From positions 32,143 to 96,142 of the forward strand of contig NZ_KB893381.1 in NCBI RefSeq assembly GCF_000374045.1: a stretch of DNA of 64,000 nt. The letters are read 5' to 3'. The notes under the pieces are model-generated. The model was given only the letters and a program-made list of their open reading frames with translations, did not search any database and was not told the origin of the DNA. Source of the stretch: Segetibacter koreensis DSM 18137. GTDB taxonomy: Bacteria > Bacteroidota > Bacteroidia > Chitinophagales > Chitinophagaceae. The first letter of the stretch is position 1. The number at the start of each line of letters is the position of its first letter. The translations under genes and the position numbers were made by a program. This document shows, piece by piece, positions 47,524 through 56,108 of the stretch.

Positions 47524-48459
47524 ATGAATGTTTCTATGAATACAAAGTTTGTTCCTGTAATGCTTACTCCTTTTAAGGTGAGTGGTGAAGTTGATTATGA
47601 TTGTTTAACACAGTTGACAGAATACTATTTGAAATCGGGAGCGCAAGGATTATTTGCCAATTGCCTTTCGAGCGAAATGTATGAATTAACTGAAGTAGAA
47701 AGATTGCAGGTGGTAAAACATGTTGTGAAAGTAGCGAATGGTTCTGTTCCGGTAGTAGCTACAGGAACTTTTGAAGGTTCAATAAATGAGCAAGCAGAAT
47801 TTATTAAGCGCATGAATGACGTGGGTACGCAGGCTGTAATTATTATAACAGGGCTTATGGCGACACAACACGAGGGAGAGGATGTTTTTAACCAACGTGT
47901 ATTTCAATTACTGAACCTTACAGCTAATATTCCTGTCGGCTTGTATGAATGTCCTGTACCATATAAGAGGCTGCTATCTCCCGATCAATTAAAACTATTT
48001 ATAGACACTGGCAGGGTAAAATACCTAAAGGACACCTGTCTTGATTTAAGCCAGGTTAAAGCCAAAATCAGGGCCGGTTTCGGACACGACTTTGGACTGT
48101 ATGACGCGTATATGGTTAACGCTGTGGAGTCTTTAAAAGCAGGTGCAGCAGGCCTTTCCTGCATCCAGGGCAATTATTTTCCTGAGCTTATTAGCTGGTT
48201 ATGCAAGAATTATGACAACGATGAACTGGATACGGAAGTAGACAAAGTGATGGATTTCTTTGTTGGAAACATGGATATTATGCATAACGTTTATCCTATT
48301 TCAGCTAAGTATTGTCTACAAAAACAAGTTATAAACATTTCAACAACGGTACGTGCACCAGGCAAAACATTTACCTCAGATGTTAAGAACCAAATAGATG
48401 CTCTTTACTGTAAGGGCTTATTATTACAAAAAGATCTTCAATTAGAAGTTTGGCCTTAA
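47524..48459 (+). CDS. DHDPS/N-acetylneuraminate lyase superfamily aldolase 1
   Basis: This 311-residue class I aldolase barrel has the start FVPVMLTPFKVSGEVDYDCL, the Tyr motif PVGLYECPVPYKR and the Schiff-base Lys in VKYLKDTCLDLS. The family's GTTGE/GSTGE substrate loop is replaced by NCLSSEMYEL, which removes the tandem hydroxyl residues that orient pyruvate. It is therefore not DapA, and perhaps not a standard NanA, but a sugar-acid aldolase or dehydratase-like member. It starts 56 bp after the symporter and is paralogous to the next gene. Confidence 0.87.
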   Translation: MNVSMNTKFVPVMLTPFKVSGEVDYDCLTQLTEYYLKSGAQGLFANCLSSEMYELTEVERLQVVKHVVKVANGSVPVVATGTFEGSINEQAEFIKRMNDVGTQAVIIITGLMATQHEGEDVFNQRVFQLLNLTANIPVGLYECPVPYKRLLSPDQLKLFIDTGRVKYLKDTCLDLSQVKAKIRAGFGHDFGLYDAYMVNAVESLKAGAAGLSCIQGNYFPELISWLCKNYDNDELDTEVDKVMDFFVGNMDIMHNVYPISAKYCLQKQVINISTTVRAPGKTFTSDVKNQIDALYCKGLLLQKDLQLEVWP

Positions 48460-48743
48460 CTACTGTTTCAAAAAATGATATCGCATATAAATTTAACGCG
48501 CAGTTTATCCTAAAGCTTTTCATTTTCCAGCCTATCTACTTTTCACGGCTTGCTTTTTTATTGTTAAACACCAGCTTTCATTTTATCCTCTTATTGCTAA
48601 TTGCCCTTGAAAAGTATTATAGCTGCCATTCAATTAATTTGTAATGGTTAAGGGAAAAACCTTTTAATTTTGATTACAAGGTTTAATAAATATTTCTTCA
48701 GAATTCCAAAGCAAAATGTCGCCGACTTATAAATAACAGCATT

Positions 48744-49724
48744 ATGAATACTAACGAAAATAAATTGTTTCCTGTTCTATTAACTCCTTTTGACTTGAAA
48801 GCAAAAGTTGATTATGATGTGTTAGGTCGCCTGATTGATTTTTACCTCGCTGCAGGCGCTAAAGGTTTTTTTGCAAATTGTTTTAGCAGCGAAATGTATA
48901 GCTTAAGTGAGGACGAAAGGCTGGAACTTGCAAAATATATTGTACATAGGGTTAAAGGACGTGTTCCTGTTTTAGCAACAGGCTCCTTTGGTTTAACTAT
49001 TTTTGACAAAGCGGAATTTACCAGGAAAATTTACGCTATTGGTGTTGATGCGGTTATTTTAATAACAAGTCATTATGCCAATGCAGATGAGAGTGATAAT
49101 GTTCTATTACAGAACTTCGAAAAGATGCTTAGATTAACTGACAACATACCCATGGGATTGTATGAGTGTCCTGTTCCTTACAAACGTATATTAAAAGCAG
49201 ATGTATTTAAAAAGCTGCTTGCAACTGACAGGATATTTTATCACAAAGATGCGACGGTAGATCCGGATGTTATGAAAGCAAAACTTGAAATAGCAAAAGA
49301 ATTTCCATCATTACAAATTTTCGAATCTTATACTCCAAATGCTTTGCAATCCCTCAATTGTGGAGCAAAAGGAATATCTTCTATTTCCGGAATCTTTTTT
49401 CCTGAATTAGTTGCCTGGCTTTGTAATAACGCTACCAATCACGATAAAACATCGAAAGTTCACTGGCTGCAGGAAGAATTGACCCCAGTGGATGAATTAA
49501 TTCATGATGCTTATCCGATGAGTGCCAAATATTTCTTAAGAAGAAGAGGTTTACCAATCAGGTTAATAAGCAGGGCTTATGCTAAAGAATTAACGGCCAA
49601 GCAAAAGCAATTGCTCGATGAAGTATATAACAAGTTTATAAACTGGTGCGCCACTTTACATATTGAACCCGTAAATGTTGAAGAAGTTTTACTTCCACCC
49701 GGACGTTTAGATCCTGCTTTTTAA
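48744..49724 (+). CDS. DHDPS/N-acetylneuraminate lyase superfamily aldolase 2
   Basis: This 326-residue paralogue of the preceding gene shares LFPVLLTPFDLKAKVDYD, the noncanonical loop NCFSSEMYSLSEDERLELAK, PMGLYECPVPYKR and the Lys in IFYHKDATVDPDVMK. The C-terminus is longer by about 15 residues. Tandem duplication followed by divergence suggests two related substrates, a heteromeric enzyme, or successive steps. A 284-bp spacer without recognisable genes separates the two, so this copy may have its own promoter. Confidence 0.87.
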   Translation: MNTNENKLFPVLLTPFDLKAKVDYDVLGRLIDFYLAAGAKGFFANCFSSEMYSLSEDERLELAKYIVHRVKGRVPVLATGSFGLTIFDKAEFTRKIYAIGVDAVILITSHYANADESDNVLLQNFEKMLRLTDNIPMGLYECPVPYKRILKADVFKKLLATDRIFYHKDATVDPDVMKAKLEIAKEFPSLQIFESYTPNALQSLNCGAKGISSISGIFFPELVAWLCNNATNHDKTSKVHWLQEELTPVDELIHDAYPMSAKYFLRRRGLPIRLISRAYAKELTAKQKQLLDEVYNKFINWCATLHIEPVNVEEVLLPPGRLDPAF

Positions 49725-49761
49725 CCTGGGAATATTCAATTTTAAACTAAACGATTCGCTA

Positions 49762-49838
49762 GGTTAACGGTTTGGGTATTTGCAAAGGCAGGGCATTTGA
49801 ATTCGGCCAGTCCTGCTTTTGCAAATGCCTTGTTAGGC
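49762..49838 (-). repeat. attC-like imperfect palindrome 1
   Basis: On the minus strand it runs from GCCTAAC (fits the integron R'' consensus RYYYAAC) to GTTAACC. The inner arms 49776-49792 and 49812-49828 pair over 17 bp with only two G-T wobbles. The outer 7-mers pair with one mismatch and one wobble, and a bulge separates the two stems, as in attC sites. The VOC stop codon lies inside the first 7-mer, a common integron cassette feature. No integrase gene is present, so origin as a cassette recombination site is inference. Confidence 0.6.
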
Positions 49839-50294
49839 GTTCGTTGTTTTCATCTCTATTTTTCCGTTATAGTTTGGGTCAAATTCCACAATCCACTCAA
49901 TACCGTATTTGTCTCTAAAACAACCAAAGTATGAACCCCAGGGGCTATCACCAATTGGCCCTTCTATTTGTCCTCCTACTGAAAGCCCATTAAATAATTT
50001 GTCTGCTTCTTCTTTACTCTCCGCATTTATTACAATTTTACTTCTGTTCTCATTTTCGTTTGTTTTTCCCATACTTTCCGGAACATCATTTGCCATCAAC
50101 ATATTACTTTTACCGATAGGCAAAGCAATATGCATAATTTTATTTTCTTCTTTTTCCGCCACCGGAAACTCTGGGCTTGCAAGGTCTTTGAAACGAATAA
50201 TTTTTGCAAATTCTCCGCCAAATACTGATTTGTAAAAGGTAAAAGCTTCTTCGGCATTTCCGTTAAAGTTAATGTGAGGATTGATGAGTGCCAT
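49833..50294 (-). CDS. VOC (PhnB/glyoxalase-like) family protein
   Basis: This 153-residue cytosolic protein has the PhnB-type VOC pattern: INPHINFNGNAEEAFTFYKS, NKIMHIALPIGKSNMLMAND, and the C-terminal WGSYFGCFRDKYGIEWIVEF. VOC proteins are often resistance or detoxification proteins or simply uncharacterised. Its last residues (KTTNA) and stop are encoded by the conserved edge of the following attC-like palindrome, showing the gene and repeat move or evolve together. Neighbours on both sides belong to sugar catabolism and have no visible link to it. Confidence 0.9.
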   Translation of the reverse strand: MALINPHINFNGNAEEAFTFYKSVFGGEFAKIIRFKDLASPEFPVAEKEENKIMHIALPIGKSNMLMANDVPESMGKTNENENRSKIVINAESKEEADKLFNGLSVGGQIEGPIGDSPWGSYFGCFRDKYGIEWIVEFDPNYNGKIEMKTTNA

Positions 50295-50440
50295 AGTTAT
50301 TATAATTGATTTATAGTGTCCAAACGTACCGCTTAACTTCCAAATAAATAAGGTATAATCGCGTCAAAAAAGAGGTTGATTGCGCCAGTAGTTACCTGGA
50401 TATGTCAGCCTAAATTGGTGAAAGTTGTTAATTACAATGT

Positions 50441-50572
50441 CGGCTAACGGTTACGGTATTGGCGTAGAGGCGGATTTTAGCACAATAGCTGAATAGAAAT
50501 ACTTCTGTTCAGCCTTGTGCGAGTAATCAATAGAATTTCGTCAGCCGCCATTACGCCATACCTTGTTGGCGG
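50441..50572 (-). repeat. attC-like imperfect palindrome 2 (long, VCR-sized)
   Basis: About 130 bp with nested arms: CGGCTAAC with GTTGGCGG at the ends (one mismatch, one wobble); GGTATTGGCGTA with TACGCCATACC (one bulge, 50455-50466 and 50552-50562); GGCGG with CCGCC; and GCACAATAGCTGAA with TTCAGCCTTGTGC (50480-50520). The outer edge adjoining the gene, AACAACGAAC-CGCC-AACAAGG on the minus strand, is shared with palindrome 1. It directly follows the reductase gene stop. Confidence 0.6.
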
Positions 50573-50580
50573 TTCGTTGT

Positions 50581-51114
50581 TTACTTTTTTCGCTCGTAAT
50601 GCAGTTGTGTCAATCCCGTTTCAAATGTTTTTACTGTGGTAAATTCAAGTGTTTGCTCAGGTCTTCCGTCCTTAAAAAGTCTTGTTCCGTCACCTAATAA
50701 AACTGGGATAACCGAAATTATAAACTCGTCTATCAGGTCGTGCTTCAATAGTTCATTTATAACTTCTGCACCACCATCACAATAAATATTTTTTCCTTTT
50801 TCAGACTTTAATCGTTCAACTAATTTGGTCAGGTTTCCTGTATAGAATGTCGTTCTACCTACTTGCGGTCTTTCATTTCTTGTTATGACATAAACATCTC
50901 GTTGTCCATTGTCGTAATGAGATGGACCGATTTCTTTAAGCACATAATCATAGGTTCTTCTACCAATAATTAATGTGTCAATTGTGTCTGTAAATTCCGC
51001 ATAACCATAGTCTTCGCCTTCCTTTTCAACGAGTTTTAAGAAACCAAGGTCGTCATTGGGTTTTGCAATGTAGCCGTCTAAACTTGTTGCAATGAAAAGT
51101 GATATTTTTCGCAT
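50581..51114 (-). CDS. Dihydrofolate-reductase/RibD C-terminal domain family protein
   Basis: This 177-residue protein has the RibD-C/DHFR-like pattern: ISLFIATSLDGYIAKPNDD, DTLIIGRRTYDYVL, DVYVITRNERP, NIYCDGGAEVINELLKHDLI and ISVIPVLLGDGTRLF. It is a stand-alone member of the YyaP/YwjB type, whose function is generally unknown; NADPH binding is likely. The stop lies 9 bp from attC-like palindrome 2. Upstream is a remnant of an AraC-family gene, a frequent neighbour of such orphan reductases. Confidence 0.9.
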   Translation of the reverse strand: MRKISLFIATSLDGYIAKPNDDLGFLKLVEKEGEDYGYAEFTDTIDTLIIGRRTYDYVLKEIGPSHYDNGQRDVYVITRNERPQVGRTTFYTGNLTKLVERLKSEKGKNIYCDGGAEVINELLKHDLIDEFIISVIPVLLGDGTRLFKDGRPEQTLEFTTVKTFETGLTQLHYERKK

Positions 51115-51186
51115 TTGTTTTGAATTTTAATGTTCCTGCAAAATTACTTTTGGACAATCACTTGCACTTTGTAGAAATGCGACAAA

Positions 51187-51420
51187 TTAAAGTAGTGAGG
51201 GTGAAATTCCCGTGTTTCGATTGATTTCATTGGCAAGATGCGAATGGTTATAATATCCACATTCAATAGCAATATCTAAGAAACTCCGATTTTCGTTTAA
51301 GGCAAACTCCTAATAAATGTGCTTCGCTTTCAATAAAATTGTCTTTGAATGAAGTCATTGCACCAACTACATAAGTTTTTCCAAATTCCAATGAAACCAA
51401 GCCTTGTCTGTCAAACAAGT
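51187..51420 (-). pseudogene. Remnant of an AraC-family regulator
   Basis: A minus-strand frame reads VGAMTSF and EAHLLGVCLK, fitting the N-terminal ligand domain of a common Bacteroidota AraC group. After a shift it jumps directly to LDIAIECGYYNHSHLANEI and NTGISPS, the second HTH of AraC proteins, with a stop at 51187-51189. Most of the middle (over 100 residues) is deleted. Confidence 0.7.
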
Positions 51421-51514
51421 ATTATTCAACTTCACAACTCATTTTCAAAATTTCTGCATGCTGCGGCTATACACTACACATTCAATTTATCGCTCCCGGG
51501 CTTTATCATTATTT

Positions 51515-52978
51515 CTATACTCCTAAACTCCAACCTTTGCGATATTCTCGTTTTACAAATTGGTTTACTTCATCATAATTTGTAACACGCATATTCTCAT
51601 GATCCCAGACTAATTTCATATTACTTCCAGGGTAATCAAAACCTTTACCTGAAGCTCTTGGTTTAGGCGTATCGGCGGCGCGGATAGCGAGGTTTGCCAT
51701 TAAGATCGCTTCTGTTAACGGACCAGCTAAATTAAAGGGAGAACTCAGTTCTTTGTTACCATAACCTGCTATCGCTCCTTCTACCCACTGCGCATAATGA
51801 CCATCTGCGCTTCCGGGAACCCGGGCGAGGGTTTGCTTTACGTGAACTTCATTATTACGTGAAAGTGGTATTAGACGAGGATCCGCTGCATATTCACTGG
51901 CCATCATTTTCCCCTTAGTTCCAATAAATAATATTCCGCTATTTCCATCTCCAAATGTTTCATTTGGACCTAGCTCAATAGGACGTTCCGGCTTTATTCC
52001 TCCATCCATCCAGTGCATGGTTACCGGGCCTTGTGTTTTAGCTGTTTTCGGAAAAGTCAGTGTTGCATGACTGGAAGGAGGAAAACTATCAGGGAAAACA
52101 CCTCTTTTACCAAAATCAGTAAACACACTGGTAACGGAGGCTTGTACATCGGTCGCATATTTTAGGCCAAGTACACTAAAAGGAGCTTCCATAAGATGGC
52201 ACCCCAGATCACCCAATGCGCCTGTACCATAATCCCACCATCCCCGCCAGCTTCCCGGAATTAATTTATCTACATAATCTTTATAAGGCGCTGTACCAAG
52301 CCATAAATCCCAATCAAGTCCTTTAGGCACAGGAGGTTTATCTGTAGGCCAGGGGATACCCTGTGGCCATATTGGCCTGTTGGTAAAAATATAAACTGTA
52401 TCAACATCTCCAATAACGCCGGCGTCATACCATTCACGTAGTTGCCTTACACCATCTCCGGAAGAGCCTTGGTTTCCCATTTGTGTAACGACTTTATAAC
52501 GCTCAGCTGCTTCTGTTAATTTACGGGCTTCATATATATCGTGCGTCATTGGTTTTTGAACATAGACGTGTTTGCCTCTTTGCATCGCTGCCATTGCAAC
52601 AACGGCATGAGTATGATCAGGAGTGGATACGGACACGGCATCAAAATTTTTGGCTTCTTTATCAAACATCTCACGCCAGTCTTTATAGTACTTAGCCTTA
52701 GGGAAAGCTTTGACTGAAGTTTCCGCCATACGATCATCAACATCACAAAGAAAACCTATGTCAGCCTTTCCACTTTTATAAAAATTAGCGAGATCTGACT
52801 TCCCTTTACCTCCTACACCAACGCCTGCTACAATTAGACGATCGCTAGGCGCAAGAAACCCGCGGCCTCCTAATACATGACGGGGAACGATCATAAACCC
52901 GGCAGCACTAAGGGAAGTATTTTTGATAAAATCTCTGCGGGTATTACCTCCAGATGAATTCATTTTGTTTTCTGACAT
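51515..52978 (-). CDS. Gfo/Idh/MocA family oxidoreductase, Tat-exported (long form)
   Basis: This 487-residue protein has a Tat-like signal (NTRRDFIKNTSLSAAGF). Motifs are LIVAGVGVGGKGKSDLANF, AVSVSTPDHTHAVVAMAAMQ, HVYVQKPMTHDIYEARKLTE, MGNQGSSGDGVRQLREWYDA, PYKDYVDKLIPGSWRGWWDY and GALGDLGCHLMEAPF. These define the large exported Gfo/Idh/MocA group with an extended C-terminal domain common in Planctomycetes and Bacteroidota, often beside DUF1080 genes. It is the last gene of the minus-strand cluster that begins at 59014, 198 bp after a TIM-barrel gene. The substrate is unknown. Confidence 0.9.
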   Translation of the reverse strand: MSENKMNSSGGNTRRDFIKNTSLSAAGFMIVPRHVLGGRGFLAPSDRLIVAGVGVGGKGKSDLANFYKSGKADIGFLCDVDDRMAETSVKAFPKAKYYKDWREMFDKEAKNFDAVSVSTPDHTHAVVAMAAMQRGKHVYVQKPMTHDIYEARKLTEAAERYKVVTQMGNQGSSGDGVRQLREWYDAGVIGDVDTVYIFTNRPIWPQGIPWPTDKPPVPKGLDWDLWLGTAPYKDYVDKLIPGSWRGWWDYGTGALGDLGCHLMEAPFSVLGLKYATDVQASVTSVFTDFGKRGVFPDSFPPSSHATLTFPKTAKTQGPVTMHWMDGGIKPERPIELGPNETFGDGNSGILFIGTKGKMMASEYAADPRLIPLSRNNEVHVKQTLARVPGSADGHYAQWVEGAIAGYGNKELSSPFNLAGPLTEAILMANLAIRAADTPKPRASGKGFDYPGSNMKLVWDHENMRVTNYDEVNQFVKREYRKGWSLGV

Positions 52979-53176
52979 AGTTTTTAGTTTGATGGTTATG
53001 ATGATGGGTTATTTGAATAACTATTTGAGGCACCTCTAACTTTTACTGCAGACTTTTTTACCTGTAATTTGTTCATTTTGGGGAAATGAATATTTTTTTG
53101 CTGCAAGAAGCTTAGTACCATAAAATGCCTGAGAGTACATTGTTGCCACCGACAAGCTCTGCTAGTGAAAGAGTTA

Positions 53177-54061
53177 TTATGGCCAATATTCCGATATTTT
53201 TTTTCGCAGGAAACTTACACTTCGCTCCAGCTGATCCATACCTTCCACGCCATCCTCAATGCTGATCCATCCGTTAAAACCTACACGCTTTAATTCAGTA
53301 AAAATGGCATTATAATCATTTAATCCTTTGCCAATTTCGCCATGACTAAGACGTTTCGCATAACCTAAAGAGCCACCTTCTTCTTTACGCAAATCTTCAA
53401 TCGTTCCTTCTTTTAAATAACGGTCACTTGCATGCATTGTTACCACGCGGTCAGACACCCGCTTCAGCAAATCAAGTGGATCTTCACCTGCCAAATAAGT
53501 ATTACTGGGATCATAGTTCACCCCAAAGTTGGGATGACGCACGCGGTCAACGAGTTTACAAAACACATCCATCTTTTGCGCAAACTCCGGGTACTCCCAA
53601 AAGTCATCTTTGTAATGGTTTTCAATGATAAGCGTGATACCATGCTCCTTGGCATATGGCAAACAAGCTTCAATACATTGCGCAGCAAGTTCCACCCCTT
53701 CATCTATTGATAGTTCAGGCCTGCGTTGCCCTGAAAGTACACGGCAATATGATCCACCCAAAGCATAGGTCATATCAATCCATCGCTTTTGTTTCGCAAT
53801 CTCATTTGCGCGAAATGCAGCATCAGGATGAGTAAAGTCAGGTGAGCAGCACATCATGGGAATAGACTTACCATGCTCTTCAACCTGATGTCGAAATCGT
53901 GGCCAGTTTTCTTCATCAGCCATTTCCAGGAATCCCGCATACCATTCAATACCTTCGATGTCAAGCTTTACAGCCAAATCTATCCATTCAGAAACACGCA
54001 TGGTTCCGTCTTTGCAAAGTGCATTCATAAATGCTTTTGGAAAAACAGCTAATTGGGGCAT
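53177..54061 (-). CDS. Sugar phosphate isomerase/epimerase-like TIM barrel protein, cytosolic
   Basis: The protein has 294 residues from the ATG at 54061; a longer frame to 54091 adds a hydrophobic stub that does not match a signal peptide. The xylose-isomerase-like barrel shows GIEWYAGFLEMADEENWPRF, SYCRVLSGQRRPELSI, ITLIIENHYKDDFW (metal Glu), FGVNYDPSNTYLAG (Asp), VTMHASDRYLKEG (His) and WISIEDGVEGMDQLERSV (Glu). It is not Tat-exported, unlike the paralogue at 15337. It is 59 bp after the SDR gene. The likely role is isomerisation or epimerisation of a sugar intermediate. Confidence 0.88.
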   Translation of the reverse strand: MPQLAVFPKAFMNALCKDGTMRVSEWIDLAVKLDIEGIEWYAGFLEMADEENWPRFRHQVEEHGKSIPMMCCSPDFTHPDAAFRANEIAKQKRWIDMTYALGGSYCRVLSGQRRPELSIDEGVELAAQCIEACLPYAKEHGITLIIENHYKDDFWEYPEFAQKMDVFCKLVDRVRHPNFGVNYDPSNTYLAGEDPLDLLKRVSDRVVTMHASDRYLKEGTIEDLRKEEGGSLGYAKRLSHGEIGKGLNDYNAIFTELKRVGFNGWISIEDGVEGMDQLERSVSFLRKKISEYWP

Positions 54062-54120
54062 ACTATATAAATTAAAAAAAATGAGAAACAATAAATTAGT
54101 TAGAAAATTGTTCGAACGAC

Positions 54121-54912
54121 TTATCTAATTGTACTTGCATCCTTTGGAGGATTTCGTCCAATGAATGGATGTTGTTCCAGGTCCACCACTTGACCGCTGA
54201 TGGGGCCACTTTCATCCGCCAACCAATAAACAGCGGCAGCGGCAATTTCCGAAGGCCATAATATGCGACCAGCCGGAGCATACACCGAAGGGATATCTTT
54301 GTACCAGTCATCGGCCAAACCATGTGCACGTTTTCGCAGTATCTCAGTTTCAGTAAGCACCCAGCCCGGATTTACCTGGTTTACCCTCACGCCATTTTCA
54401 CGATGAAGTGTGTCGCCGAGGTTACGTGTCATTGTCATAAGAGCACCCTTTGAAATACTGTAAGCAAATAAATTGGGTTCGCCGCTCCAGGCATTTACAG
54501 ACCCGATATTCAGCACACAGCCCCTTTCTTTACTAAGAGACGGTAATGCAGCTTTAATGAGTGCAAAAGGAGCAATGGTATTTATTTCCAATATTCTTCT
54601 AAGAAAAGCAAGGTCAGTTGTTTGCAGGTTAGACGAGGCTACCAAAGCAGCATTATTCACAACTGCATCCAGCTTGCCAAAAGTTGTAAGCGCGAGGGCT
54701 ACTAACCGTTCGGGCGCTCCTTCATTAGTAATATCTTCAATATGCAATACAGCTCTCCCCTTCTCAAGTTCTTCAACAACCTTTTCACCCAGGTCCTTTT
54801 CTAACCCATGAATTACAACGCTTGCGCCTTCTGCCACACACCGAAGCGCAATCGCTTTTCCAATGCCTGTACAACTGCCTGTAACAATAATAACCTTATT
54901 TTTTAAACGCAT
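54121..54912 (-). CDS. Short-chain dehydrogenase/reductase (SDR)
   Basis: This 263-residue classical SDR has the nucleotide motif IIVTGSCTGIGKAIAL, the NNA motif KLDAVVNNAALVASS, the catalytic Ser in LNIGSVNAWSG, the catalytic YxxxK in FAYSISKGALMTM, and VRVNQVNPGWVLTE. It probably oxidises or reduces a sugar or sugar acid with NAD(P). The substrate cannot be told. It lies 168 bp downstream of the zinc alcohol dehydrogenase and 59 bp upstream of the TIM-barrel gene. Confidence 0.92.
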   Translation of the reverse strand: MRLKNKVIIVTGSCTGIGKAIALRCVAEGASVVIHGLEKDLGEKVVEELEKGRAVLHIEDITNEGAPERLVALALTTFGKLDAVVNNAALVASSNLQTTDLAFLRRILEINTIAPFALIKAALPSLSKERGCVLNIGSVNAWSGEPNLFAYSISKGALMTMTRNLGDTLHRENGVRVNQVNPGWVLTETEILRKRAHGLADDWYKDIPSVYAPAGRILWPSEIAAAAVYWLADESGPISGQVVDLEQHPFIGRNPPKDASTIR

Positions 54913-55080
54913 CCGTTATTTCAAATTTTATAAAAGAAGTTTTCATATCTGTAGCGGGAGAGCAAAATTCTTTTTAGATATTTTGGAGACGGTCCGCTTC
55001 TAGACCAATTTTTATTTTATTCTTACTTTTTCATCTCCTGTAGAATTATTATCCAGTACCATCACCTTCATCGCCTGGCG

Positions 55081-56106
55081 TTATACAGGTTTCAGCACAC
55101 TTTTTATAACTTCACCCTTGTGCATCTTTTCAAAGGCAGTATGCCATTCGGAGATTGGCCACACGCCTCCTATAATTGGTTTTACATTAAGCTGACCGCT
55201 TGCCAGTAATGCAATAACACGTTCCCACATGGGCCAGTTATGGCTGAAACTCCCTTGAAGAGTTATGTTTTTCTGAACCAGCGGATCGAGCGAAAATCCC
55301 AGTGGCTGCGGGCCCCATCCAACTTTCGTAATCTTTCCATTTGGCCGCACAAGCTGTAAAGCTATTTTTAAAGTAATACTCGACCCTGCCGCATCAATAA
55401 CGCAATCAGCACCAAGTCCGTCACGTTCGTATGCCCAACTAGTCGCATCACCAATAATCGTTTCGCAACCATATTGCTTAGCAATATTTAACCGGTGTTT
55501 ATCTGCGTCCAGTCCTACGATTGCTACTTCTGCCCCGCACAGCCTGGCAACTGCGGCGCATAAAATACCAATCGTTCCGGGTCCTAATACGACAACACGA
55601 TCACCGGGTTTAAGCCGGGTGTTTTCAACGACAGCACTATAGGCTACGCAGCAAGGCTCAGTAAGGCAGGCTTGTTCAAATGGAAGCTGGTCCGGGACTT
55701 TATGTAAACAACGCGCCGGTACGCGGACGAATCGTGTCATTGCTCCATTTACGCCATATCCAAAACCTTTCCTCGTAGGATCAAGGTTGTATAACCCTTT
55801 CCGGGTCATCGGATTATTTGCATCAATTACTGCAGCAGTTTCACTCACCACCCTGTCACCTTCTTTCCACCCGGTGACCCGATTACCTTTTTCAACAATA
55901 ACACCCCCGAATTCGTGACCAAGGACCACCGGATAGTTTACCGGCCAACTATGGTCAGCAGTCCATTGATGAAGGTCGCTGCCACAGACGCCTACATTAG
56001 CAACTTCAAGCAACACATCTTCCTCACCAATGGATGGCCGTTCAATTTCACGGATTTCAACTGAACCTTTTTCAGGAGCATAATTAACTACAGATGCTGA
56101 TTTCAT
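55081..56106 (-). CDS. Zinc-dependent alcohol dehydrogenase (sorbitol/threonine dehydrogenase-like, no structural zinc site)
   Basis: This 341-residue MDR protein has the catalytic-zinc residues in GVCGSDLHQW and VVLGHEFGGVIVEKG, a third-ligand candidate Glu in LTEPCCVAYSAV, and the Rossmann motif VVVLGPGTIGILCAAVARLC. The usual loop with four structural-zinc cysteines (about residues 90-110) has none; it reads VIDANNPMTRKGLYNL instead. Members oxidise polyols or sugar alcohols to keto-sugars. It starts 2 bp after the HPS-like gene, so the two are translationally linked. Confidence 0.9.
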   Translation of the reverse strand: MKSASVVNYAPEKGSVEIREIERPSIGEEDVLLEVANVGVCGSDLHQWTADHSWPVNYPVVLGHEFGGVIVEKGNRVTGWKEGDRVVSETAAVIDANNPMTRKGLYNLDPTRKGFGYGVNGAMTRFVRVPARCLHKVPDQLPFEQACLTEPCCVAYSAVVENTRLKPGDRVVVLGPGTIGILCAAVARLCGAEVAIVGLDADKHRLNIAKQYGCETIIGDATSWAYERDGLGADCVIDAAGSSITLKIALQLVRPNGKITKVGWGPQPLGFSLDPLVQKNITLQGSFSHNWPMWERVIALLASGQLNVKPIIGGVWPISEWHTAFEKMHKGEVIKSVLKPV

Positions 56107-56108
56107 AA

